64,000 nucleotides of DNA. It comes from Molanna angustata. Its lineage: Eukaryota > Arthropoda > Insecta > Trichoptera > Molannidae. Both the position numbers and the translations under genes were made by a program. Every line of letters starts with the position of its first letter. Positions within the stretch are counted from its first letter, which is position 1. The stretch spans positions 21,492,414-21,556,413 of the forward strand of contig OY754967.1 of assembly GCA_963576475.1 (NCBI GenBank), given 5' to 3'. The notes under the pieces were generated by a model. The model was not told where the DNA came from. It ran no database searches and saw nothing but the letters and a program-made list of their open reading frames with translations. Positions 34,291-44,944 of this stretch are shown here, piece by piece.

Positions 34291-34737
34291 GCCTATGTAC
34301 ATGTAAACCATCAGGTTTTCCTATTTAACGTGCGAAATAAAAACGTGTGGTTAATTTATACCTATATATTATAATACTTACTAAATAAAAAAATTCGTCA
34401 CACATATAAAGTTTAGGCCTCTCGTATGTACAAAATAACGTATTGTTGCACGAAAATAATGCATCAAATTCTATAGAAAAAGCAGATGATCCACTTTATA
34501 AAACGATCCTTTCATATAAAATCTAATGGAGCAGGTGAAATTTACGCGAATCAAACGATCTTGGGGCGGGATAAAAATACTTGTGAGATCTTTTTGCCGA
34601 CAAAATAAAGGAATTTAATATGTTGTATAATAAAAAGATAGAGAAGTATGTATATATCTCGGTTCAGGTGCAAGGGTGAAAAAGTACGTAAGCAGGTGAG
34701 ACAACGTATATAGGTATATAAATTTATAAAATAAGTA
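34291..34737. other. Intronic DNA, no recognised feature
   Basis: AT-rich, no recognised gene or repeat. Confidence 0.5.
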
Positions 34738-35095
34738 GTGATGAGCAAATAAACCCTCTGTCTTGTATTTACAAATATGGTATTGGTATAGCATATTCGA
34801 TTGAGTCTTGGTCATGTAACTTTTACAAAAAAATATTTTTTAATTTTTCTTTTAAATTCAGTAGGTAATTAAGTACAATGAAATATGACAAAAACACCAT
34901 TTTATAATACATATTTAGTCGATAGTACGCAGTGAAATGCAAAGTTTTTAATAAAAAAATAAAAAAGTTTATAAAATTTGGCGACACCAGACTCTTGCAT
35001 TAAGTCTTGCAAGACTTGGGCCTGGTCTTGGTATTGCAGCTACACAAGACTAAAAGCTATCAAGATCAAGACTGCAAGACCTTTGCTCATCACTT
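34738..35095. mobile_element. ~358-bp MITE with AGTGATGAGCAAA ends (hAT-like)
   Basis: The left end AGTGATGAGCAAA is mirrored as TTTGCTCATCACT at the right. The interior has many GTCTTG / CAAGAC words, including a hairpin GTCTTGCAAGAC near 35005-35016. Terminal words of the form (C/T)AGTGATGxGCAAA are common in insect hAT-type elements. An 8-bp duplication is not clearly visible, so the superfamily is a guess. Confidence 0.5.
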
Positions 35096-36544
35096 AATAG
35101 ATAAATACCTATATCGTGAAAATGAGGATGTAGAAAATGATTACTTAGATACTTGAAAACGTGTTTTTTTTATATTAAATTTATAATACATATATCGAAA
35201 AAACAATCTAAAAATACAGAAAAAATGCACATTAAAAAACATATTTTCCTTTACCAGAGAGCAAGCACTCTTGTGTAAAGTTGATCCCATTTTTGAAATA
35301 GTAAATAATATATGTTCTCTATACGGTAAATTTTTCATTTCATATACGTACATATTTTATACAGTACGTTTCAAAGTGACATGCTTTCAAATCAATGTTT
35401 ATAATAAGTTGTTTGAAAAATATTATCATTACACATAAAGTACGTAGGTGTCAATGTATGATAGGCAGTATAATAAATATCCAAAACATACAGCAAGCAG
35501 CATCCGTTGTAATAATATCAAGATGATAATTTTCGCAGTATAAAATATAACAGCACGATAAAACTGTCAGCGTCCAAATAGATATTTAGAATATAATTTG
35601 TATAAATATCCGCTCTAAGTAGACAAGGTGTAAAACTGTATTAAAACAAATTATAAGGGTAAACAGATGTTCAAAAACAGATTATATATACCTACCTACT
35701 TAATGTTTAGTTGGAAATGAGCAAATAATATGAAGGAAATTATTTCAGGGATATTGAGAAAAAACAAAATAACGAATTAAATAAATAACAAACAATATTT
35801 TTGTAGGAATGAATATTGAGCGAAGAAAACTTGTTTTTGATGCAATTATTTACTTTTATGGGTGAAATGCATTAATTACGTATAAATGTTTCCGCCTATT
35901 GAATTTTATTTTCTTAGTATAAATAATTTAAATTAAGATGGCATTTGGTTAAAATAGAATTCAATGATAACTATAGATTATATGGCTTTGCAAACTAACT
36001 TAAAAATTAAATTAGATTCATTCTTTGATATCGAATGATGGACAAATTAAAATACCTTTTATTCCCGCCAAAATCCTTTCACAACTGTTTCCTTCCCCCT
36101 AGCGGTCAAAAACCGAAAGGAGGAACTCGCAAAAACGTCGTCTCGATGTAATCATTCAAATTCGTCGTTCGAATAAAATCGTATCGTTTCGTCGATCTAT
36201 ACATGTCATCATCGTTTTATAATAAACATCATCATCGTGTGTGTTATCGTGTTATACTTTTGTGGTGTTATACATATGTGAGAGAAGAGGACTCGAGGAG
36301 TATCGTAACAAGAGAACGAGATCAAAGGTTAGTACCGCTCCTTGGTCATATCCCATCCAACACACATTACAGATAAACAATTCAATTCATAAATTTCGAT
36401 ATACAGTCCATTATTTATTTAGCCCGATTTGCAATCGGCGCTAACATTCATCCTACAACTAACTCAGCACAAAAGTTAATTTGAAGGGAATTATCTTATT
36501 CGCGAAAAATGCAAATTCGAATTATGAGTGAAGAATCGTCCCTA
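35096..36544. other. Intronic DNA; GC-balanced segment 36010-36330
   Basis: 36010-36330 (CCCCTAGCGGTCAAAAACCG, CGTCGTTCGAATAAAATCG, CATCATCATCG) is single-copy and could be regulatory. The rest is AT-rich, with no gene recognised. Confidence 0.4.
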
Positions 36545-37107
36545 AAGCGCACTTTACACGGCTGAGTTAATCAAACGGGTTTTTCAACGCAGTCGGAAAA
36601 AAATAGAACGTGTTCTATTTTTCAAAGCATTTTGTATCGTTTTTCGTAAAATTAAAATCAGTAAAATTATTCATTGCCGACGAGTCAACATGGCTGCCGT
36701 TTGTGTTGTGTTGACTTCTGTGTATTTGGCATCTCTACACTAGAGAACAATGGAACAAAAACAAAAAAGTGGGTCCATTAATTGTGTCCAATTCGTCAAA
36801 TAAAAAAAAACGAAATAAATATGAAACACTTTTGAACGAAACGCGGAACAAGCGAAAATTAAAATGTGGCTATTTTTCATATAAATGGCATATTTAACTT
36901 TTCTGTAATTGCAATAATAGGGATCGCAAATAAAGGAGAAAATAATAGTCGTATAAAGCGATGTTTTGAGTAACCTGTATTTTGGATGCTGTTGTGGTCT
37001 GCCACATTGCGCGCGCTCGAAAGAAATTTCTAGATGTCGTCTGCCATACTGTTTTAAGCGTTGAAAATTGGACCGCGTTGAAAATCTCGCTCGTGTAAAG
37101 TACGCTT
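36545..37107. mobile_element. ~563-bp element with AAGCGYACTTTACACG inverted ends
   Basis: The left end AAGCGCACTTTACACGGC and the complement of the right end AAGCGTACTTTACACGAG are inverted repeats. A further TTTTCAACGC word lies inside both arms. TA is present on both outer sides (36543-36544 and 37108-37109). The interior contains TGGCTGCCG, GTCTGCCA and a TTTTAAGCGTTGAAAA word but no transposase. A non-autonomous DNA transposon of unknown superfamily. Confidence 0.6.
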
Positions 37108-37815
37108 TACTGTAGGTGTAGAGGATATTTCGAATCAAACATATGCTGTGGGTACTGTCTGTATTTCAGTCGTAAAAAGGACTACACCTCAATGAATGGG
37201 AAAAAAAGGAAAACCCATAAAATTCAACCGGCCGAACATCAATATTGGTGATCGAATACACATATTATTTGCTAAAAATTATCGATTAAAATTGGCTTGT
37301 TAAATAATGTCTAGAGATGTTTGTTATTAGGCGGTCGTTGTTCTTTTTTTTACGACTGTCGATGTCGGTCCGGAGCGCTCTCTCTAAATATGGCCACTGA
37401 TCAATTTGTATAATTATAATAAAATGTTACAAAATAATGCATGATAATAATACGGCTTCCAGTTGTATTGCTGTACGAATGGTTGCACCGTCTCAATCCT
37501 GCCCCAGCCCCAGCCCCCCTCCACCTCACCTCGTCTTACCATCCCTCTCCTCAGAGGACCGCCGCATGGCTGGACCACCGCACCGCGGCTGCGAGTCATT
37601 TATCATAATCAGACTCTGTCGGCTATTGTTTATAGAGATATATAAACAGTACCTCAATAGTGCGGTATGGACAATTTGAAAACATACGGAAAACGGATAA
37701 TACCAAAAATCAAATAAATAATTTAATATATTTAATATGTTTGTGAGAAATACTGATGAACTTTGCATGTCGTGTTCAAAATTTATTTTAATAGGACATT
37801 ATATAAAATTTGTAA
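37108..37815. promoter_or_regulatory. Intronic DNA with candidate regulatory island 37260-37630
   Basis: 37320-37630 is GC-balanced and single-copy (GGCGGTCGTTGTTC, GTCGGTCCGGAGCGCTCTC, CCCCAGCCCCAGCCCCCC). On the minus strand a TATATA word at about 37640 lies roughly 30 bases upstream of GACAGAGTCTGATT, and AGGGATG-GTAAGACG near 37540 looks like a splice donor. An alternative first exon of ptc is therefore imaginable, but its coding phase would not fit the ptc exon. I call only a candidate regulatory island. Confidence 0.3.
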
Positions 37816-39231
37816 GATATACTTTCTAGTATGTCATGTGACTGGAAAAAAGCGGTCATCCACCCAATTCCCAAAAAAGGTGATCGCTCCAACCCATCTA
37901 ACTACCGACCCATCGCTATTACTTCTGTACTCTCCAAAATAATGGAAAGGGTACTAAACACCAAGTTGATCACATACCTCGAAGCAAACAAAATTTTAAG
38001 CGACCGCCAATATGGATTTCGTGGAAATCGATCTTGTGGCGATCTACTCGCGTATGTGACATCCGTTTGGGGTCGAGCTATGGAACGCTTTGGAGAAGCT
38101 CAAACTGTCGCCCTTGATATCTCTAAAGCTTTCGACCGGGTTTGGCACCGAGGTCTCTTAATGAAACTCCCTTCTTATGGACTACCCCAGTCTCTGTGTA
38201 CTTGGATTGCGAATTTTTTAAAAGATCGCGAAGTCATAACTGTAGTGGACGGTTGCTCTTCTTCTCCCCATTCCATTAATGCGGGAGTCCCTCAAGGGTC
38301 CATTCTATCTCCAACCCTATTCCTCCTACATATTAATGACTTGCTCTTACGCGCCCCCATCCACTGTTACGCTGATGACAGCACAGTCCATGACAATTTC
38401 TCTTTTGACAAACCTCCTAAACAGAGTGAAATATCAGAAGCCCGGAAAGACCTTCATCAAAAAATAAATAGCTACCTCCACTCAATCAATACCTGGGGTG
38501 AAAGTAATCTTGTTTCATTTAACGTCTCAAAAACCCAAGCCTGTCTAATTTCTGCGAAGAGAAACCCCAATGAATTGCAAGTGTCTTTCAACGGAAGCAC
38601 CCTACCTAACAGCAGCTCTATGGACCTGCTTGGAGTATCTATAACGAACCAATTACACTACAAGGGCTCCATCGAAGCTAAGGTGAAACTCGCCTCCAAA
38701 AAATTGAGCGTGTTATATAGAGCGCGCAGATATTTTACTAAGACCCAGATCTGTATACTCTACAAAGCGCAAATACGTCCAATTATTGAATATGGCAGTC
38801 ACCTCTGGAGTGGCGCCCCCCAATACCTACCGAATACCCTCGACGCTGTCCAAAGGCGTGCTATACGTCTGATTGATGATCCATCACTGACTGATGGATT
38901 GCAATCACTAGAACACAGACGCAGAGTCGGTATTTTAAGTTTATTCTATAGATACTACCACGGGAATTGCTTAGAAGAACTTGCATCTTTGGTCCCTCCT
39001 CCACCCACTCGCAACAGAGTCACTCGCTTCACTCAATCGCAGCATCCATTCACAGTGGACCTTCAACATATACGAACAAGTCGCTTCTCGAACTCCTTTA
39101 TTAATACAGCAGCCCGACTGTGGAACGATCTTCCGAATTCTGTGTTTCCATCTTCGTACAACCCGGGTCTTTTTAAAATCCGAATTAATAAACTCTTTTC
39201 TAGATTGCAAACCCCTCCCAACGCTACGTAG
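37816..39231 (+). CDS. Non-LTR retrotransposon reverse transcriptase, 5'-truncated but open (466 codons from first ATG)
   Basis: The frame reads WKKAVIHPIPKKGDRSNPSN then YRPIAITSVLSKIMERVL, typical of the fingers of non-LTR reverse transcriptases. Motif A is LDISKAFDRVWH (about residues 94-105 from ATG 37831), motif B is GVPQGSILSPTLFLLHINDL, and motif C is HCYADDSTVHD with the catalytic DD. The thumb and C-terminal part follow (LGVSITNQLHYK, IEYGSHLWSGAPQY, HRRRVGILSLFYRYYHG, AARLWNDLPNSVFP). It stops at TAG 39229-39231. The endonuclease half is absent, so this is a 5'-truncated insertion that cannot move on its own, yet it has no stops, which implies a young copy. The style is Jockey/CR1-like; the exact clade is unsure. 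It is antisense to ptc. Confidence 0.9.
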   Translation, partial: DILSSMSCDWKKAVIHPIPKKGDRSNPSNYRPIAITSVLSKIMERVLNTKLITYLEANKILSDRQYGFRGNRSCGDLLAYVTSVWGRAMERFGEAQTVALDISKAFDRVWHRGLLMKLPSYGLPQSLCTWIANFLKDREVITVVDGCSSSPHSINAGVPQGSILSPTLFLLHINDLLLRAPIHCYADDSTVHDNFSFDKPPKQSEISEARKDLHQKINSYLHSINTWGESNLVSFNVSKTQACLISAKRNPNELQVSFNGSTLPNSSSMDLLGVSITNQLHYKGSIEAKVKLASKKLSVLYRARRYFTKTQICILYKAQIRPIIEYGSHLWSGAPQYLPNTLDAVQRRAIRLIDDPSLTDGLQSLEHRRRVGILSLFYRYYHGNCLEELASLVPPPPTRNRVTRFTQSQHPFTVDLQHIRTSRFSNSFINTAARLWNDLPNSVFPSSYNPGLFKIRINKLFSRLQTPPNAT

Positions 39232-39239
39232 TGCGCTTC

Positions 39240-39320
39240 TTCGGAAGAGTAAAATGGACCCAAATCCTTCAGATGCCCGCACTGAACGAAACGGCTTACC
39301 AACTGTGCCACGGCGGAAAT
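39240..39320 (-). mobile_element. tRNA-like A-box segment, minus strand
   Basis: On the minus strand CGTGGCACAGTTGGTAAGCC matches the tRNA A box (TGGCNNAGTNGG). A degenerate GGATTTGGGTCC lies about 30 bases on. It sits immediately after the LINE stop codon. It may be a SINE head or part of the LINE 3' UTR. Confidence 0.4.
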
Positions 39321-39604
39321 AACTTGAGAATTTTGCACATAAACTAATCAAGTGAAAAACCTAAATTTACGCTCTGCGCAGACCATATGTTTTCTCAAGT
39401 TAACACATTTATTGGTAAACAAATAGGAGACAATTTTAACTTTTCCTTCATATTTGTGATCAACCAATAGAATGCGAGATGATACGAAAAATGATAACCA
39501 ATCAAAATTAAGTAAAATAATATTTTACTTACCTAAGTACTAATAAATATAATTCAAAACCAATCAAATAAATCGAAAGGTTGAAATGAAATATGAATCC
39601 ATAG

Positions 39605-39780
39605 ATTGTTGGTGGCAGAGCGGTTAGCGCGCTGGGTTAGTAATCCCGTGGTCGCGATTTCGAATCCTGCCACGACCGATTTCGTTCAGCTATAGCACAA
39701 GCATTTATGCTTAATTTAGGGAATGTATGAGGATCAATATGTAATATTACAAAATCATATGCATTATTTTTAAAAAATAA
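39605..39780 (+). mobile_element. tRNA-headed SINE, family 2, best copy
   Basis: A-box TGGCAGAGCGGTTAGCGCG, B-box GATTTCGAATCC, then CCGATTTCGTTCAGCTATAG, CACAAGCATTTATGCTTAAT and an A-rich end at about 39770. Minus-strand and degenerate copies are at 58495-58635 and 14545-14720. The tRNA stems are not fully paired, so it is a SINE and not a tRNA gene. Confidence 0.75.
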
Positions 39781-40842
39781 AAATATTTTGAATATAAACC
39801 AATAATCGTGAATTTATAAATGGATTATGACCAAAACCGCATTGTTCGAAGTCTTGTATTATGTTCATTCGAAAAGTAAAATGTGACTTGAGTTTACCGA
39901 GACATCGAACCGAACCCACATTTAGAGACCTACAAAGAATGAATGTGAAGGTATTATTGCTCTGATAATGATAATATTACAAATTTCAATAAAACAATAT
40001 AGAACAGTAATATATACTTATTGTCTTCATATTGTTATATGAAATTTTCCTTAAAAACTTGGTTTATTGCGACTCTTAGTTAATCTTTTTTCTTAGAGCG
40101 ACATGAATTCATTAGGAGATTATTTAATACTTATAAAGATTTACGATAACAGTAGTGGCGCCACGGAATATGATATCTCATCTCAGTTCCGTTACTACAA
40201 GACACACAGAAGTTGTATCACGTATTTTTGACACAAAAATAAATTAACATCAATAAGAACAACATATTTAGAAATACAGATCTGTATCGATTTAATTTAA
40301 AATTGTACTTCCCATCTATTTCTTGGTCAATACAAAAAAAAATTGTCATTAAGTAAAATTTATTTATAGGAAATGTTATAGGAAATTGTCGGGTGAAAAA
40401 CGCTATGAAAGTTATAGTATCTGTTGACTTCTATTTGAATCAATTATGTCAGTTGACATTATTTATGATGACAACAATATGCATTCACTCAAGAGGTTAA
40501 TTTATAAAAAAAATCATTCAAAAATTTCCTATAAAAGATCAGAGAGCATTATTTACTCCACTGCCTAATTGATGTCTTTCGATGAAAATATAACCTAGGA
40601 CACATGTTTGATAAATGACATTTGACATTCATTCAAAACGCTCGATGCTGCGTTCAGACTGAAACGCCGCTGGAAAGCGTTTAGTGAGATTGGTGTGAAA
40701 AACGCCATAATCTGCAACTTCAGGTACATCCGACACCCGACGTCGAGCATTGTATCTGAAAACAGCCCAAGAATGGGAAAAATTGTCACATGGAATACTT
40801 CAACGAATGGTTAAGACGGAAAACATAAAGTTTTTTGTTGTA
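39781..40842. other. Intronic DNA; possible MITE remnant at 40615-40790
   Basis: 40615-40790 is GC-balanced with repeated AACGC / GCGTTT words (GCTGCGTTCAGACTGAAACG, GGAAAGCGTTTAGTG), reminiscent of the inverted words in the element at 36545-37107. No intact ends were resolved. The rest is AT-rich. Confidence 0.35.
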
Positions 40843-41275
40843 CAGTCCCTGATCTAATTATTAGCCCACCCTGGTATATTTGGTACATTATGACTTTTTC
40901 CTCTTGTTATTAATACATATCTTAATTTATGCAAAAACAAAATATTGAATATTGTTTTGGATATATTTTATGGTTCATTTTAATTGTTGGCAACACTAAT
41001 TTATTATTAGGTTGGCAACATTTACACATGAAATATGACATTAGTGTTTTCTATAGGATTTGTGTTTTGTTGTCTGGGCAGTTCGGTTGTGTCTTCGTTT
41101 AAGTTTAGTGGTTAATTTGGTGTTTTTTTCTACAAAAAACTGTGTTTTCTTTTTTCTACGCATTTTACAATAAGTTTTGGACTATTAATTCATTTATTTT
41201 TTATTTTGTTCTATAGAAATTTAGTTTGAATTCCGTCCTAATTATTTACACGTGGTTTTAACCTTAAATTTCATT

Positions 41276-42400
41276 ATGGGCAAGGCCAAAGATATTAGTG
41301 TTGAAAAAAAAGCAGTAGTGGAACACCTTTTGACCAAAGAAAATGTTACTATAAGTGAAATAGCAAAAAAATGTAACATATCAAGGCGTACAGTAAGACG
41401 AATTAAAGAAAAATTGACAAATGGGCTATCATTGGATGCTCAGAGGCATGGTAAATGTGGACGTAAAAGGATAATGACACCTAGGAATGAAAGGAAATTG
41501 GTGAAAATCGTTAAAGAAAACAGATTTGCTACCAATACTACATTGACTGATAAATTAAATGAGGCGGGAGTAAAAGTAACCACTATTACTGTCCGTCGAA
41601 GTCTCCATAGACTAGGAATGAAAAGTCGAAGGCCAGTACGAAAACCCAAATTGACGGATAATATGAAGAAAAAAAGGTTGGAGTGGGCTAAACTGTATTC
41701 CGATTTCTCAGTTTAAGATTGGAAAAGAGTAAGATTAAAAAATATATTTGATTATGCTTTATTATTTTTTTAGAAATATTCATTAAATTCTGTCTAAAAT
41801 TCTGGTTATTTGTAGGTATGCTTTAGTGACGAGTCAACGATCGAAATACTGACACAAAAGGCACAGTATGTTAAAAGAACTTCATCTGAGAAGTACAACC
41901 AGGACTGTGTAATTAAAACTATCAAACATCCTCCAAAATTAATGTTCTGGTCAGTTATTAGTGGTAAAGGTCTTGGCCGGCTGTACATTGTTGAGGGCAT
42001 AATGAAACAGGACCAGTACCAAAAAGTCATTGAAACTCGACTGATGCCTCAAATAAAGGAATGGTTTCCACATTCGGGCGATAAATTTATATTTATGCAA
42101 GATGGAGCTCCATGCCATACAGCGAAATCTGTAAAAAAACTACTTGAAACCAAAAAAATCCCACTTCTAAACTGGCCGGGGAACTCCCCTGACCTCAACC
42201 CCATTGAAAATGTGTGGGAACTATTGAAGAGGGAAATATCTAAAGAAAATGTTACGAATAAGACCCAATTAATCGAGAAAGTGATATGGCATTGGAACCA
42301 TAATGATCATTTGAAAGAAATGGCTCTTAAATGTATCGAAAGCATGCCAAGCCGTTTGCAAGCTGTGATAAAAAATAAGGGAGGATCCACAAAATATTAA
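41276..42400 (+). pseudogene. Tc1-like transposase, two exons, one in-frame stop
   Basis: The transposase would cut and paste the element at TA sites. From ATG 41276 the N-terminus MGKAKDISVEKKAVVEHLL leads into a helix-turn-helix (ISEIAKKCNISRRTVRRIKE), then a basic CGRKRIM hinge and a second DNA-binding helical domain (TTITVRRSLHRLGMKSRRPV). The catalytic part follows: FSDES (first Asp) at the start of exon 2, FMQDGAPCHTA (second Asp), and NSPDLNPIENVW (Glu), with 34 residues between the last two, the DD34E of Tc1. The C-terminus ends GGSTKY before TAA 42398-42400. A TAA at 41714-41716 (SV-stop-DWKR) interrupts exon 1 just before the donor and probably replaces CAA/CAG. Otherwise the gene is intact. 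An upstream GTG-initiated frame from 41252 has no ATG, so 41276 is the likely start. Confidence 0.88.
41729..41815 (+). other. Probable 87-bp GT-AG intron in the transposase gene
   Basis: The donor AAAAGA|GTAAGATT and acceptor GGTTATTTGTAG|GTATGC restore the reading ...DWKR-VCFSDES, as expected for Tc1 transposases. All frames within 41729-41815 contain stops, and the segment has no protein homology. Confidence 0.75.
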
Positions 42401-42582
42401 AATAAAGTACTAAAGAACTATTATTTTTTTTAATTGTTATTGTTTTATGTTTAAAAATATGTATATTCACCCAAAGTTTTAAATACACAAATATATTTTT
42501 ATAAAAATGTGAGTTTTTAAATCCAAAAGTCATAATTTACCAAATTTCCTAGGGTGGGCTAATAATTAGATCAGGGACTGTA

Positions 42583-43983
42583 TGTATTTTACAACAATCA
42601 AAGGAGAGTACAATAATTTAAAGTTCAAAAACATACAATGTGACTTATCTAAATGTCCCGAGAAAGCAATAAGGACACGGGTATAAAGATAGAGCTATTC
42701 ATGCCCACCTACGTCAATAACATTTATACAAACATGATCTTTTTGTGTAGGTAACATGATTCTCCTGAGAAAAGCTGCCATTCGTAACACATGTACCAAC
42801 CAACCAATCCACCTCATATAACCGGCGAAATAAGAAAATAAAAAACCCATCAATATTGTTACGAAACAAAGTATAAAAAAACAAGCCGCATCAGATGTGG
42901 TCAGATTGAAGGTCAACATTAGATTATTTGTATTTTTTATCGTCAACTATTATGTCAGTCCTTATTGTTTATACAGATACCCAAACTAAAGAATTCCTTT
43001 ATAGATAAACATACTAATCATTTGACAGCCTTAAAAACAAATGAAATACTAACCAACTTCAAGCCGTTTCACTGTCGATATTTTAATGCCGTGATAATTT
43101 TTATTCTTGGCAAAAGATAAATTTATTTATTAATAAATATCTCAATCGCAATATTTGCTAAAACATGAGTTTAAAGAAATTGCCGTTCAACTATAAGTTT
43201 TTTTTTACAATACAGATAGATATATTACTCGTTAATTTAATTTGACTTGTTATACATATAAAAATAGTGAAAAGCGGGGAAATGGTTATACCTACTTAAA
43301 ACTGTAAAATATTGAAAAACATATAATTACTAATGACGATGAATGATTTTTACCAATATTTAATAATGTACATATGCTGCTAATAAAATACTTTGAAAAA
43401 TGTTATATATTCTATCGTATCATTTTTGTAATTTATCAAGTGGTTTTATAATTATAAAAATTAAATAAAAATAAAATAGACTTAAGTAAAAACTATATTA
43501 CAAACATGAGAAAAAATATCGTAATACCTACAAGGTAAATTGCAACATAGGCAATCGTGATGTCTAAGCTATGTTAGGAATTAAGAGTGTGCACTTTTTC
43601 TTCATTGATGGCTTCTAAAAGCAACATACTCGTATTATAATATCAATGACATACAAAATGAAATGCCTACAAACAATTATTGTAGTTTGACTCTACAGGT
43701 AAACGAATTGTGCTATATGGATATTTTTTTTCTGTCGTCTGCAACAATATTCTCAGAATACAATTTTTTTTTTAAATACAATACTTAAACAACTCTTTCC
43801 AAAGGAATGTAAGGGTGGTGGATTACCAACGAAACAATAGAAAGCGTAATAGTTTCCGGAAGAAACTAAAAGGATACATCGTATAGAAAAAATATGTAGG
43901 TAAGTACCTACCTAAGTGTAAATCTAAATAACATGAAGCAATTTCAGTGTAGGTACTACTGAATATTAATCATTCATTCATTA
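42583..43983. other. Intronic DNA, no gene recognised
   Basis: AT-rich. A minus-strand frame at 42695-42946 contains RWIGWLVHVLRM, faintly like a LINE C-terminal LRWLGHVxRM motif, but the context does not support it firmly. 43870-43920 has ACCTACC-type words. Confidence 0.4.
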
Positions 43984-44215
43984 TACCATCATGGCATATC
44001 CCACGACACGGGGTAACCAGCGACAGGTGTGCATTACCTTATATAATAAAGCATGACACACCCGTGTAACCCCACACACTAACCCCGTCTCACGTAAAAA
44101 GGCAACATTCAGAATGGGTGGTGAACATCATTGCTGAACTTTCTGAGATGTTATTTTAATCTGTTGTATTTTTTATTACCTGGCTCTCAGGGGACACCCG
44201 AAAACGATGCTAATA
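43984..44215 (-). repeat. LINE-X-related 3' fragment, minus strand, second copy
   Basis: On the plus strand: TACCATCATGGCATATCCC, GGGGTAACCAGCGACAGG, GTGTGCATTACC, CCCACACACTAACCCCGTCT, CTGAACTTTCTGAGATGTTA, ending near ATTACCTGGCTCTCAGG. It is parallel to 6945-7140 and starts with the complement of the LINE-X tail. Confidence 0.65.
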
Positions 44216-44944
44216 TAAAAGACTGGAATCACTATTCTAAGCCGGAGCATTACAGCATAATATAAAGAGTTCTTTAAATACAATATTTTTGTACAGGCTT
44301 TTATCTTAAGAACTTTTTGTATGTCCTATATGACAATATATGACATATAGGCGACCACGTGATAACATTTGTCACTAGAGGTTACGAAGACAATGCAGCT
44401 TTATTGGACGAGGAATTCGACGTTCTCGGGTGTAGGAATGAAGGCAGTGGCCTTAAATTACAATAAAGGTAACAATCCACTCTGACAATACTCCGAAACT
44501 ATACAACTAACGAGCCAAAGCTTTATGATACATCTAGTGGGATTTAAATATTTTCTGGTTATTTTTGAGAATTGGATAGAGGATGAGTAAATTTATTTCA
44601 AGAAGTGATATTCTAAATAAATTACCTACTTATTTTTATTATTTTTTTTATTTTATTTTTATAAATAGTCAACAGCTGTACAATTTTTTTATATAAAACA
44701 ATTACATATAAAACACGTACACGCATTCATAGAAAACATGTACATATAATAACATAAGAGAAAAAATATATATGACTGCATGAGTACAAAATAATAAGAA
44801 TATAGCCACATCGTCACTGAAGGGGTCACATAAAAATCAATGTAGTGTTAGTGGGTTATGAAAGTAAAGGTCCTCAATATCACTGAAATTAAAAGCTTTT
44901 CGTTTGAAAAACATCAGGAATCATTGTTTTGTAACAGATTGAAT
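44216..44944. other. Intronic DNA, no recognised feature
   Basis: AT-rich. 44330-44347 has a small repeated word (ATATGACAATATATGACATA). No gene seen. Confidence 0.45.

Larger units (their letters stand above)
40843..42580 (+). mobile_element. Tc1-like DNA transposon, full length (1738 bp)
   Basis: The terminal inverted repeats begin CAGTCCCTGATCTAATTATT and continue AGCCCACCC, 29 perfect bases. Imperfect homology extends to about 56 bases (ATTTGGTA.ATTATGACTTTT). A TA dinucleotide flanks each end (40841-40842 and 42581-42582), the Tc1/mariner target. The element holds one transposase gene on the plus strand. It inserted into a ptc intron antisense to ptc. Confidence 0.93.

Noticed and set aside
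37530..37620. Coding alternative first exon of ptc (MRRSSEERDG before a GTAAGA donor)
   Set aside because: This frame ends one base into a codon, whereas the ptc exon at 32631 begins in phase 0. Splicing them would put ptc out of frame.
39605..39690. Functional tRNA gene
   Set aside because: A and B boxes are good, but the acceptor and T stems do not pair properly and the same sequence continues into a SINE body present in three copies.
41252..41275. Upstream start for the Tc1 transposase
   Set aside because: The frame there opens at GTG. The first ATG, with a typical Tc1 N-terminus, is 41276.
42695..42946. 83-codon minus-strand frame with RWIGWLVHVLRM
   Set aside because: Slight likeness to a LINE C-terminal motif only; no neighbouring LINE motifs, so it is not annotated as a gene.
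44110..44125. Ci/Gli site TGGGTGGTG
   Set aside because: It has one mismatch to TGGGTGGTC and lies in a dispersed repeat. Such matches are expected by chance in 64 kb.
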